NCBI RefSeq assembly: GCF_027943255.1
Contig: NC_072897.1
Coordinates: 39,220,044-39,284,043 of the forward strand
From: Anastrepha obliqua
Lineage: Eukaryota > Arthropoda > Insecta > Diptera > Tephritidae
Direction of reading: 5' to 3'
Length of the DNA: 64,000 bases
Shown here: positions 20,725 to 31,029 of the stretch, one piece after another
Position numbering within the stretch: position 1 is the first letter of the stretch
Layout: every line of letters begins with the position of its first letter
Translations under genes and position numbers: made by a program
The notes under the pieces: generated by a model
Database searches by the model: none
What the model saw: only the letters and a program-made list of their open reading frames with translations
Told to the model about the DNA's origin: nothing

Positions 20725-21483
20725 ACAAACTGTATTTTACTTGCATGCTCAGTGCAGAGTAATTTATTGCACAAAGAACACGGATTTTTGGTCCGTCTAT
20801 TTTTTTCGTCTCAAACACAATGCGCAAAATTCGTTATGTTCAGAAAATTCTGGTAGTTCTTTGTTTGCCAATATCCGGGCTATTATTTTTTTAGATGAAT
20901 TTGACAAGGTTGTAATGGTCTGCCAACGTAGTTTTATAAGCTCTATTGCAATTTTTTTCAAAAATAATATTCTCTGTGTCAAATTTTGGGTATTGAATTT
21001 ATAAATAATTTGTGCAATATTAATAATTGTAAAAGAGCCACATGGCCCATCTGCGAGTAGATCTAGAGACAATATATTTCCTTCATTTGGTCGACAGCAT
21101 CTACTCCACACTTAATTTCATTACAAAATATTATAATTTCGGGTTAGTTTGCCTGATGACGAAACTTCTATTCCGTCGTCTGTATGAAATGAGTACAACT
21201 TTTTCCCCTTCTTTTTTGTACATACTATATGTATGTGTACACTTATTTTTTTACAATATTTCTGGCTTCCTCGTGGCATTTCGACATTTTCATCTTGATT
21301 TCCACCCGTCTAGATATCAGAAGATTGTTCAGTGTCACTTTGATGATTAGTATGTATATTTTTACAGTCACATTCATGAAAATGTCCTCCCAACTCGTCC
21401 TCGTCATCAAAAAGTTAATCCAACCAATACGCAATTTGCGAAGTATCATTCGAGATACGACGGCGCTTGTTATTGATTTCCAT
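20725..21483 (-). pseudogene. piggyBac-like transposase, internally deleted
   Basis: Begins at about 21483 with MEINNKRRR and an acidic stretch (DDEDELGGHFHECD), as in piggyBac N-termini. It then jumps to the C-terminal part: NEIKCGVDAVDQMKE (21111-21070), GPCGSFTIINIAQI and LFLKKIAIEL. A cysteine-rich tail follows (CALCLRRKK and CSLCNKLLCTEHASK, partly in another frame, to about 20730). The catalytic Asp-bearing middle is missing. GVDxxDQM and the terminal cross-brace cysteines are family hallmarks. TTAA-flanked ends were not located. Confidence 0.72.
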
Positions 21484-21852
21484 TATAGTGCAAAAAAATG
21501 GAACTAAATAATTGTAGGAATACGTTATACGCCTTAATTATAAAAAACAAAAACAAAAGTAAGTAGGCGCGCAATGAGTAAAATGCCGCAATCGAAACAA
21601 GTTAAAGTTGGAGGTGTAATTCTCGAGTTTCTGGCATTACCCGTTTAGCGCTCAGGTTATTGTCAATTCACTCACAGACTTTCTTTTAAGAGAGTACATA
21701 ATCCCTATACATAATTTATTGGGTATGTGAATAAGTTCCCGTTCTCGTAAAAGAAGCGTCGCTGCTGATACTATTTTTGTGTTTAATCTTTTAATATACT
21801 GCTGTTTTGAAGGTGTATATGTGAGGTCTCGATCGCAGTAGTTGACATTCGT

Positions 21853-22139
21853 TTGCAGCGTAAAGATCCTTTTTTGTCTGACGTCAAAAATGTCTACGTT
21901 CATCCTAAAAAACAGCATTTGCGGGAAGTCATGCTTCATTATTACATTTTCAAGAAAAATGCAGCTGAAACGTGTCGTATATTGATCAATATTTACGGTA
22001 ATCACGCTCCATCAAATATAACTCAACTACAACAATTATAGGATGAAAGAGTTGGATGTTGACAGATCAACCATCGATAAAAGTTTACGCGCGAGGGGAA
22101 TGGTCCAGAAAGCAGGTAACTGGGTGACACATCAATTGA
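21853..22139 (+). pseudogene. mariner-like transposase N-terminal fragment
   Basis: HLREVMLHYYIFKKNAAETCRILINIYGNHAPS (21912-22010) matches the first helix-turn-helix of mariner transposases, with LREVxLxxF..KK.AAE..R.L...YG.HA. After a deletion and frame change, MKELDVDRSTIDKSLRARGM and QKAGNWVTHQLN match the second helix-turn-helix and the WVP.EL block. The catalytic domain is missing, and the fragment ends at the SINE on its right. Confidence 0.7.
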
Positions 22140-22163
22140 ATGGGAAAGGGATGTCGAGAGGAA

Positions 22164-22346
22164 GATTTTTTTATGAGAAGCTTTTTCATGGCGAAATACA
22201 CTCGGAGGTTTGCAATTTCTTACCGAGGAGCGGCTGCTATTAGAAAAAACGTTTTCTTCGTTTTGGTGTTGCACGGAGATTCGAACATACGATCTCCGAA
22301 TTCTGAATTGTAATCACGCACCAACCCATTCAGCTACGACCGGCCG
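22164..22346 (-). mobile_element. tRNA-derived SINE, same family as 13345-13552
   Basis: On the minus strand it starts CGGCCGGTCGTAGCTGAATG, continues GGGTTGGTGCGTGATTAC, has the B box GTTCGAATCTCCG and the family body, and ends in an A-rich tail. It inserted within or beside the mariner fragment. Confidence 0.8.
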
Positions 22347-22807
22347 TTTTTTATTACATTGTATTTATTAATTTACGTCAATTTCCGAGTATACTTAGTA
22401 CTATACTTAGTTCATTAATTCTATACTTGGTTCATTAAAGTGCAGTGATGAGGATGTCATCAAGGAAATTGCCGCAACCTTCAACGCCTTGAAGTAACTG
22501 CTGAAGATGTGTTTAAAACGTAGCCGTAGCGCTTGCGATACCATACCCCAAGCGATGATACTGAAAAAACCCAACGGCGAGCTGACAACGAAAATCGATT
22601 TGCAAGTGTCATCCAATTCAATTTGTTTTTATTATATTACTTTCAAAAAATATTACACATATCTATATTAACAATAAGTAATTTTTTTTAAAGATAGTTA
22701 GTTATTTAAGTGATTGCTCTTCGGGTTCATTTACGATTATGTAGTTCATTTGTAAAATATTTACTATGATAATTTATATAAGTACATAAATATAATTTAT
22801 TATTACA
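22347..22807. other. AT-rich stretch with no recognisable gene
   Basis: No domain, repeat family or RNA gene recognised. A moderately GC-balanced patch (22440-22615) has only short frames on either strand. Confidence 0.4.
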
Positions 22808-23960
22808 TTACAAAAGATCAGTTGGTGTTTTTCGTTTAAGTCTCTTCTTATTGAATTTTTCTTCAGCACGAAGCTTATGTGCCTTATGCTCGCAGTTTGT
22901 ATTGCTTCGCCAACTGTGTCGATGTTTTAGTCGAGGTGAATGTCAGCCTTTGGTATATACCATGGTGCATTTGTTATTGTCCTAAGTATCTTCGACTGGG
23001 CACGTTGCACTTTTGTCAAATTGGATTTAGAAGCTGTGCTCCAAACTTATATAGCATACCTCCAAAATCGGTGCAATTGTCGTTTTGTAAATTAAGGTTT
23101 TGTTTTGCAGAGAGAGCTTTGACTGAGGTCCTAGAACCAGTACAGTTGTCAAAAGCGATTTTTAATTTCTTTTCTTTTATTATACGGTTCTTCCAGTTTA
23201 GTTTAGATTCAATAGTTTGTAGATTTTGTTATGGCAATATGCTTAAGGTAATTGTTTAGTTTTTTGTCTTTTCCATGTTTCAGTAGTTCTTTAATTTTTT
23301 TAGTTAATTTGTTAAGTTGTTTTTGTCATCTGGAAATCTTATAGTCTGCCTTTTTTTCTCAGTTTTCTTCTATATAAACAATCCCCATAAATATACTGGG
23401 AATGTAGTTGAAGTGACAGTCTTTGGCCGGATATAAATCCGGGTCGTTCCTACTACGTGGAACCGACTGTCGTGGAACCGTTCTCAGTTTTCTCTTTTGT
23501 TTTATTTCCTTTTTTATTGCGTCAGGAACATTATATTTTGTAGTTTGAAGTTGTCCTGTCCAGGCTTTGTTCCATTATTTCCATAAAAACCTCCCAGTCT
23601 GTTCGATGGTTATAGGATGTCCGACTAAGTGTTAGTTCTAGGCGTTTTTGAATTATCAGAACTATTGGTGAATGGTCAGACGAAAGTTCAAGGCAGGATT
23701 TAATTTTCAGCATTTTTAAATTGATAGACTTTGTTATGAAAAAGTACAGCAAGTCGGGTCCTTTGCTAAGTCAAGTTTGCCAGTAAGTGGTTCCCCTGTA
23801 CTTACAAAGTCACAGTTTAGTTCTCTGATGGCGTCAAATAGAGCTTTTCTTTTAGTTTTGGGCAGTCTTGAGCCTCATGTCATGTTCTTTGCTTTGAAAT
23901 CCCCTCCGGCTATTCATTTGTTTCCAAGTGTCTTTAGGTAGTCGACATAATGCTTTATTT
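22808..23960 (-). pseudogene. Jockey-clade LINE ORF2 fragments
   Basis: Near 23900-23540 endonuclease motifs appear: GDFKAKNMT, LNCDFVSTGEP, DLLYFFITKSI and LELSSDHSPIV. After a large deletion the RT thumb follows (23260-22870): LNWKNRIIKEK, RTSVKALSAKQNLNLQN and PSRRYLGQ. The C-terminus EEKFNKKRLKRKTPTDLL ends at TAA (22808). The palm with YADD is lost. The order endonuclease-RT and the block sequences match Jockey elements. It is one of at least three Jockey-like remnants here (also 56270-56640 and 61096-61400). Confidence 0.78.
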
Positions 23961-24424
23961 TATTATTAAATTTTATTGGTGTAAGTACGCATATTTCAGA
24001 TCGATTTTCGAAAAATGCATTCCACAGCAAATGACATTAAACAAGTTTACACGTGTGGGAAGTGAATACCGTTCAATATCAATTTCCGAATTGATAGCTC
24101 GCTTGAAATCTCCACATATTCTTATGGAACCATCCGATGCGATTTAAAAGGCTTCCAAAATACTCGCATTTGTTCGTCATTTTGCTGCGTTTAACCTTAA
24201 GTATATCGAGGGTTAAAAACTCTTAATTGTGCGGAGAGCAGGCTCGAACAATTCACTATACCGTTCCCAGAATACTTTTACTTTATTCATTTCCCCCTCA
24301 TTGACGCTACAAATTTACTGCTTTATTTCGAAACTAATTAAATAAGTCCAATCCGAAAGGATTGTCTCCACTGTCAACACAAAAATTCTTTTTCAGTTCC
24401 CTTATTACCACATTTCACCCGTGC
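23961..24424. other. AT-rich stretch, nothing recognised
   Basis: A 65-codon frame at 23950-24147 has no domain signature. No repeats identified. Confidence 0.35.
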
Positions 24425-24431
24425 GCACATA

Positions 24432-26508
24432 CAGAGAATTCTCACGAGGTACGAATAGTGTGAATTGTCAAAAATGAAGTGAAACCGCGAACACTATTTC
24501 ATCTCGCTCAACTCGAAGGCGGGGAAGTTCTTAACAGACCTGATTACAGTGAATTATGTACAAGTACATTGGCTCTGCTCAGTTTTTGGTTTCTGTTTGC
24601 AAGGCATTTGCTTGTGCATTTTTATGTTCCCTTGATAAACGAAAATTTATTCAATTTATATTTTCAAACAAATACAACCAAATAAAGATTTAAAATCCAA
24701 CATTTAAAATCAAAGTAACTTTAATGCACACATTTTGTTGTGTGCGTTTTAGTAAATTTGATGAAAATTTTTACTAATTTTTCGAGTCGAAATTAATTTT
24801 AGACAAAAATTCAAAGAGCATATTGGTATATTGATGAATATATGTATATGTATATTAATATATATATATATATACATATATTTTGTTAGTTATATTTGTG
24901 CAAAAGTTCAATTGCATCTTCAATTCTTATGTATGTATGTGCACACGCACTGCAGCAACAATGACCTACCTCACGACGCATTGCCTTATCATATTTATGT
25001 GCATTTGAATATGCATTTTTTGGTCCTGTGCCAAACGAAAGTTTTTTAAATTTACCTATGTATATTACAGGGAATAAATCATATATGTATGCATTTTACA
25101 GATAGTACCAAACTTTTAAATTTAAAATAAATAAAATAAAACTTCAAAGAAACGTATTTGCATACATATATGGGACAACTAAGTTCTATTGCATCTTTAA
25201 TAAATATAGGGTTGCACGCATATGTATGCACTGAAGCAACATGACCTACCTCACGAGCATCGCCTTATCATATTTCATGCAATAATTAGGGAGTAAATAT
25301 TCGAATAATCGAATTCCTGCAAATGCTAAAACAACTTCTTCTGCATATGCATCGACGTGTGTGCATGTGCGTATATGCACACTTGATGCCCTACTATATC
25401 TATCTATGTACATTCAATTGATCAAATCAATAAATTCTGTATACAAAACGCTTCATTACCAGGCACACAGGAAGATGGCATATGCAAATATAAATATGCG
25501 AATTGAATTCAAGCAAAACAATGCTTATTAATATACACATATGCATGTGCATACAACCGCACACACAGGGCACTCACTTTATTTCTCAAAATGCGTATGT
25601 CGTTCAAAGCTAAAATTCTATGCCTAGCGACTACAAGAACAAAATGCAGTCATAGACGCAGGCGTAGCGGCCATCATTCTAGTTGCCATAGCGCTGAACA
25701 GTCGCGGCGGCGCCGAACAGTTTCAACTATTGTACTGTGCAACAAAAACTCATCATCAAAAAATGCATTGATAAGTTCGAGCTCATAGTTCTAAGAGCAA
25801 GAACTTTCATTCATAAAACGAGCCGCCCATATGCCAATTTTCTCGACAATTCGAAAATAGTCAATATTGGAATATTTCGCGTAGAATTATTTGCCAATAT
25901 TTGATAAATCTTGAATTTTTGTCAAGTCGAGTGCCCGCGGCTTCGTACATATGTATGCATCAATATATGTACGTAAATATGTGTATATGTACAATGCTGT
26001 GCCTATGAATGTGCGCAGCGCCATGAGTGCGCGCTGGATTTCTTGAGAAGTCTACCGTTTTATTTTGAGCTGTCGCTAGTGAGCATACATACACACAACA
26101 TATACATATGCGCATATGTATATAAATTCACAAATTTACATTTGCATATGCCATCTTCCTGTGCGCCTGGTAATGAGGCGTTTTCTATAGAGGATTTTGA
26201 TTCAGTTGAAGGGAATTGAACAAAGTTTTACAGACACCAGACATACAGACTAACTACATATGTATATAATTTTGGATGATTTGGAAAAATTCAAATATAT
26301 AGGTCATATTGAAAAGCTACCTAACATTCTTTGCTTCTAATCACCAAGAAATTCTTATCACTGCTGCTAAATTTACATAATTCAGCCCCTCACTGTTAAT
26401 TTTTGTTGAAAAATGTGTCTATGGTGAAATTGTCTTCGCGAGACGAGTACCCCTCGAAATTCCATACGTTCCTGTCATTGAGACTTCTCTATACATTAAC
26501 GTTCTCTG
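24432..26508 (+). mobile_element. P-superfamily-like non-autonomous element 1 (2.1 kb)
   Basis: Left end CAGAGAATTCTCACGAG and right end (minus) CAGAGAACGTTAATGTATAG with the downstream GAGAAGTCTC. The left end appears to have lost about 16 bp of the terminal repeat. Flanks carry an exact 7-bp duplication GCACATA (24425-24431 and 26509-26515). A 732-bp inverted-repeat module sits inside (25449-26180). The family also includes 38208-39932 and shares CAGAGAACG ends with the THAP element at 26578. It is noncoding. 7-bp duplications are known for Galileo and 1360 of the P superfamily; the assignment is inference from ends plus neighbour. Confidence 0.7.
25449..26180. repeat. Inverted-repeat module M, copy 1
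   Basis: Ends CGCTTCATTACCAGGCACAC and, inverted, CGCCTCATTACCAGGCGCAC extend imperfectly for about 45 bp. The internal core (25590-25960) recurs at 39010-39370 in the same direction. It recurs inverted at about 29040-29395, 32585-32900 and 41660-41960. The full module is repeated at 38872-39605 inside the same kind of P-like element and at the same relative place. Confidence 0.75.
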
Positions 26509-27600
26509 GCACATATCACCATGTATTAGAATTTACCCATGACCGAAACCCAAGAATGTTCTTTTGGATGCCACTAGCAGAGAACGTAAATTCATAGAGA
26601 AGGCGCAGTCCCGGCCCGTTCCTCCTAACAAAATACGGGTAGGAAAGCACAAGTTAACAGTAGGAAATTAATTAATATGGCTGCCAGAGAGAAATGAGAG
26701 GGAGAGAGTGATACGCAATGTAAAAAAATGTAGTTTACATTAGCTTACATTTGCTTGCGTACAGAACAGATTTGTTCATTTGATATGTCCATATCATTTG
26801 TATGCATGTTTACAGATTTGTTCTTTTTGGTTTTTTATAAAAATTGCGCGTAATTTAGGACATATGTATGTAATTAAGTTATGAAAATTGCGCGAAATTT
26901 TATGTATGCATGTTTATATACATATATTAGCAAAGGGCATATTTATTTTAGGTTTACATATATGAAAATTGCGCCAAATATTGGAAAAAATGTATGATTG
27001 CATTAGATTTGATTTTGATTAGATAAATGTATATACATATGCACATATATGAAAATTGCGCCAAATATTGAAAAGCTCTTATGATTGCTTGTAACCAATT
27101 GAACTTGAATGCGCACATTCTCATTATTTTATTTACATATTTATAAAAAACTTTTGAATTTAAAGGATCGGGTGTAGGATAATGCCGTATGGGTAATTTG
27201 AGTGGCTCAAGAACAACTTTTATATCTTTCAATATTTACACGCATTTTAATACAATACACTTATAAATTGGTACAATATAATACATATATGTATGTATTT
27301 TGTTCTAAATTTCACTTCAATTCATAAAATATATGGTCACAAACGCATTTTTACTGGTTTTTATACTTGTATTCAAAACAACAATATCCTTTCGCTAAAT
27401 TACACAATTTTAACAATTAATTACTTGAAAACTATAAATCCCCGGAGGGTGCGGTTTCTTGTTTTATATACATATGTATATGATTATACTGAATATACCT
27501 CAATTTAAATTTTGTAAAAATTAAAATAAAAATTTTAATTAGGCTATGATGATGTCCCACCGAACAAGTGGACCGAAAAAAAGAAAAAAAAAGGAGCTGA

Positions 27601-28602
27601 TGTATCGAGAGCTGCGTGCCTAAGGATAAAGTTATACTTTTTGCGTTTCCTAGGGACGAAGAGACCCGTAAGAATTGGGCCTTGGCTTGCATCGTGCAAG
27701 TGTCAAGCGCTGACAGGGTTTTTATTTGCCAACGCCATTTTGAACCCACATTGGTTACAAAATATAAACTCTTGAAAGGGGCTTTTCCTTGCTTCAATTT
27801 AGAGCCAGTAAATAGAAGTCGCTCGCCTAGTGCTGGCTCTGATTGGGCTTGCCCGCCCGTCACTGCAACTTATTGTAGGGTAGTTAAGCAAGTAGAAGAA
27901 GATTTAACTCTGGAAGAGTTTGAGAAATATTCGATATTAGAGGAAAACAGGCAGGCTAGTTATAGTAATCAGATCTGCGTGGACTTAGAAACCACAATCA
28001 CTCGCGAACGGTTTGCTCAGTCTGCTCGCTATTATCAGAGCAACGCGGTCAAATTCAATAAACGTATTGAGGAGCTTGAAAAAGAAAATAATGACCTAAA
28101 AAATAAATATTCTGAGTTGTTGAAACGTGCAATAATTGCGGAAGAAAGTTGTAGCAGCGATGCTTTAACTTTTGCAAAAATGATCGTCAGTACCAAAAAA
28201 GGTTGGTATAATGAGGACGAAAAGACGTTGGCTCAAAATTTGAACTATATGTCCACTAAAGCATATACTTTTATGTGTGACGATGTAGGTTTTTGTTTAC
28301 CACACAAATCATCGCTTTTGCGTTGGCGCCCCATCAGGTATGTTGTTCCAGGTTTCAATGCCAATGTCGTTAACAATTTAAGCAAAATTGCTAGCAAAAT
28401 GTCCGGCACAGAACGCATATGCATTTTATTATTTGATGAAATTAGCATCAAGCCGGATCTTACTTATAATAAAAGTAGGGATATAATTGATGGGTTTGTG
28501 GACCATGGGGAAGGTCAACGTCAAAGCAGAATAGGGAACAAATGTTGTTTTTTTATGGTTAAAGGGTTGTGCTCTAAGTGGAAGTATGTATTTTCCTACT
28601 AA
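27601..28602 (+). pseudogene. THAP-domain P-element-like transposase, C-terminally truncated
   Basis: The N-terminal C2CH THAP zinc finger is visible. In-frame CIESC (27601-27615) gives C-x3-C. Then come FAFPRDEETRKNW, VFICQRHFEP (C-x2-H) and GAFPCF (AVPTIF-like position). A basic/acidic linker and a leucine-zipper-like coiled coil follow (EELEKENNDLKNKYSELLKR, residues ~160-180). The catalytic-domain start reads GFCLPHKSSLLRW, then ICILLFDEISIKPDLTY with the catalytic DE(M/I). It stops after GLCSKWKYVFSY, where P transposase continues several hundred residues. No ATG is in frame at the start; TGA at 27598-27600 directly precedes CIESC, so a 5' exon or a lesion must be assumed. WK-GTATGT may be a splice donor. 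Confidence 0.8.
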
Positions 28603-28745
28603 TATATATTTCCAAAAATGGTTTTAATGGTACAGAGTTACATCAAATTGTAATGAGTAACATTTTATTTTTCAGGGTTTTCTCCGTCTTTCAGATTTTT
28701 CTCTATCTTTCAGGTTTTCCTTTTATCTTATTTTTCAGGTAGCAC
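28570..28745 (+). promoter_or_regulatory. Candidate intron: donor and a run of tandem acceptors
   Basis: Donor-like AAGTATGT at about 28582 lies at the end of the conserved K-(S)W-K block. From 28668 to 28740 four TTTCAG sites occur in about 70 bp, each after a pyrimidine tract, the last giving TTTTTCAGGTAGCACC. P elements are spliced, so this may be an intron whose next exon has been deleted. Sequence-only inference. Confidence 0.4.
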
Positions 28746-29039
28746 CTGAGCCTAGATTTTTAAACCACTACAATTTTCACTTAATCACGACAATAATTTA
28801 ATTCGACAGGATTTCCTTACAAAATCAATATATTCGTTCAGCTAAATCAAATGAATATCTGCATATGAAAAATCGTTCATATGGACGTGCAAAAGCAAAC
28901 ACGCATATACATAAATACATGCCTACGAACTTCCTTAGACATACATAAATATGAGGCTGCGAGCACTTCGACAGAAAAAATATTTCGATTTGCTATTGCT
29001 GTCGAGAATTGAGAACACATATTTACATACATATATTGA

Positions 29040-29395
29040 TGCATACATATGTACGGAGCCGCGGCCACTCGACTTGACAAAAATTCAAGATTTACCAAAT
29101 ATTGGCAAATAATTCAACGCGAAATATTCCAATATTGACTATTTTCGAATGGTCGCGAAAATTGGCATATGGGCGGCTCGTTTTATGAATGAAAGTACTT
29201 TGCTCGTAGAAATATGAGCTCGAACTTATCAATGAATTTGTTTTTGTTGTGCTTTTTAATATTTGAAACTGTTCAGCGCCGTCGCGGGTAAATAATCATG
29301 GCCGCAGCAGCTACGCCTAGGAATGCATTTTGTTCTTGTAGTCGCTAGGCTTAGAATTTTAGTTTTGGAAGCATACACATGTAAGGGCAAAAGTA
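29040..29395. repeat. Module M core, inverted copy inside the THAP element
   Basis: Reverse complement of about 25590-25960, recognisable by GGAGCCGCGGCCACTCGACT, GGCGGCTCGTTTTATGAATG and CTGTTCAGCGCCGTCGCG. It lies in the 3' noncoding part of the 4.1-kb THAP element. Confidence 0.7.
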
Positions 29396-29570
29396 AGTAT
29401 GTGCGGTTATATTATATGTACATATATACGAATATTCATTGTTTTGCTTAGAATAGAAACATTTACGTACATATGTACATTGTCCCAACATATGTATTCA
29501 TATATGCATATATACATACATATGTTTATGTACGCGAATACCGTTTAGATGAGTTTTTTTTGCATATGTT

Positions 29571-30465
29571 AGGAATATGTTTGCATACGTTTGTCTATTT
29601 GCTTTTGAATTTTTTATATGTAGATACATATGAGCTGTGTTTTGAGGCAGGTCAAGATTTTTTTCTGCCCACATGAATATGGATGGTAGATGTTACATCT
29701 ATTTAGTATATGAATACATATATGTACATACATATGGATATAAAAATTTAAAAAGGACACATATTGTTGAATAATAACCGTTGATGCAAATGAATGGTTT
29801 ACAAATCCATTCATGTGAATATTTTCAAATTATTTTGATAATGCACTTAATATCAATACAATTTAGTTAATTAGATACTTAAAATTTCACATTCATGCAT
29901 GCATATATGTACTTAGAATTAATTTATTCATCTCACAAGAAATAATCCATTTGCGCATGCAAAATGCCTACGGGAAATAAGCATGAAAAATAAATTTGAT
30001 TTTTGCATACATACATATGTACATATGTATATTAGAAATATGTTTGCATACGTTTGTCTATTTGCTTTGAATTCTTTATATGCAGATGTGTATGAGAGGT
30101 GTATGAGCTGGGTTTTGAGGCAAGTCATGTTTTTTTCTGCCCACATGAATATGGATGGCCACATGAAGATGGAATGGTTTACAAAGTTATTTTTTTGTTA
30201 TGATATTTGAATAATTTTGATAATAGACCTAAATTCAATACAATTTAGTCAATTAGATACTTAAAATTTCATATTCATGCATGCGTATACTTAGAATTAT
30301 TATTATTATTATTTATTAGAGAAATATGAAATATAACACTAATTGATAGAGCACACTAGCTACTTAGGCCTACGGTGCTATTGCGTTACTTAGAATTAAT
30401 TTATTCATCTCACAAGAAATAATCTATTTGCGCATGCGAAATGCCGACGGCAAATAAGCATGAAA
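29571..30465. repeat. Direct duplication, about 465-bp period
   Basis: The segment from GCATACGTTTGTCTATTTGC to CATGAATATGGATGG occurs at about 29581-29685 and 30043-30160. CATCTCACAAGAAATAATC with the downstream GCGCATGC appears at about 29930 and 30405. The second copy contains an extra ATTATT microsatellite and about 90 bp of other sequence near 30295-30390. Confidence 0.65.
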
Positions 30466-30744
30466 GAAAAATGTACAAGTCTGCTGTTATTTTCTTTTCC
30501 CTAACATCAAATCATGGCATTTTACATTTCAATGCAAACGTTATATTTATTTCTGTTGACTACGCTCCGCTATGTTAACTCTCTTCTGTTAACTTCCTAC
30601 CCTCGTTTTGATGTGTTTTGACATTTAACCTGTCCATTCGTTCCTGCGCCTTCTCTATGAATTTACGTTCTCTGCCACTAGTTTCGGGCTATGTGTTTGG
30701 CATTTTAGAAGGTATAAGTGAAACCCGTCTCTCTATATACTCAC

Positions 30745-31020
30745 CAGAGAACGTGAATGTAAAGAGAACTTTCAATGAGGGATATTCGTCCCTCGAATAC
30801 TTATCACTACAGACACATTTTTCACCAACAGTTAACAGTAACATACTGAATTATGTAAATTTGGCAGCTGTCGAATAGAATTCGTTTGTGATTAGGAGCT
30901 AAAGAGTTAACATTTTTATAGGTGAGGTTTTTCACATTACCGTTTTAATACATTTGAATATTTTCTATTTACTTTTCATTTCATTTATAAATGTTTTATT
31001 TTGAATTATTTCACATTTCG
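30745..31020 (-). mobile_element. Terminal piece of another CAGAGAACG element
   Basis: Starts CAGAGAACGTGAATGTAAAG and is the reverse complement of the 3' region of element 1 (26310-26508), including TTGGTGAAAAATGTGTCTGT on the other strand. The partner end is not seen before the GC-rich block at 31030, so it is truncated or interrupted there. Confidence 0.6.
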
Positions 31021-31029
31021 TTACTTATT

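Larger units (their letters stand above)
26578..30674 (+). mobile_element. P-superfamily (Galileo/1360-like) transposon with THAP transposase, 4.1 kb
   Basis: 26578-26608 and 30644-30674 are perfect 31-bp inverted repeats starting CAGAGAACGTAAATTCATAG. An exact 7-bp target duplication CCACTAG flanks them (26571-26577 and 30675-30681). The element encodes a truncated THAP-domain transposase (27601-28602). Its right half holds an inverted copy of module M and a 465-bp direct duplication. The 31-bp TIR equals the length in Drosophila P. The 7-bp duplication fits Galileo/1360. Perfect TIRs suggest recent movement, probably in trans, because the encoded protein is incomplete. Confidence 0.85.

Noticed and set aside
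22879..23259. 126-codon plus-strand frame
   Set aside because: It is antisense to recognisable Jockey RT sequence on the minus strand.
23410..23475. A second LOA 5' UTR
   Set aside because: GGGTCGTTCC..ACGTGGAACCGACTGTCGTGG resembles 61035-61075, but the match is too short and too diverged to call separately.
25591..25788. Arg/Ser-rich frame repeated at 39014-39211
   Set aside because: Conserved because module M is duplicated. Differences between copies are not biased to silent positions, and the frame is absent in the other module copies.
27432..27863. 143-codon minus-strand frame
   Set aside because: Antisense to the THAP domain, which has clear family motifs on the plus strand.
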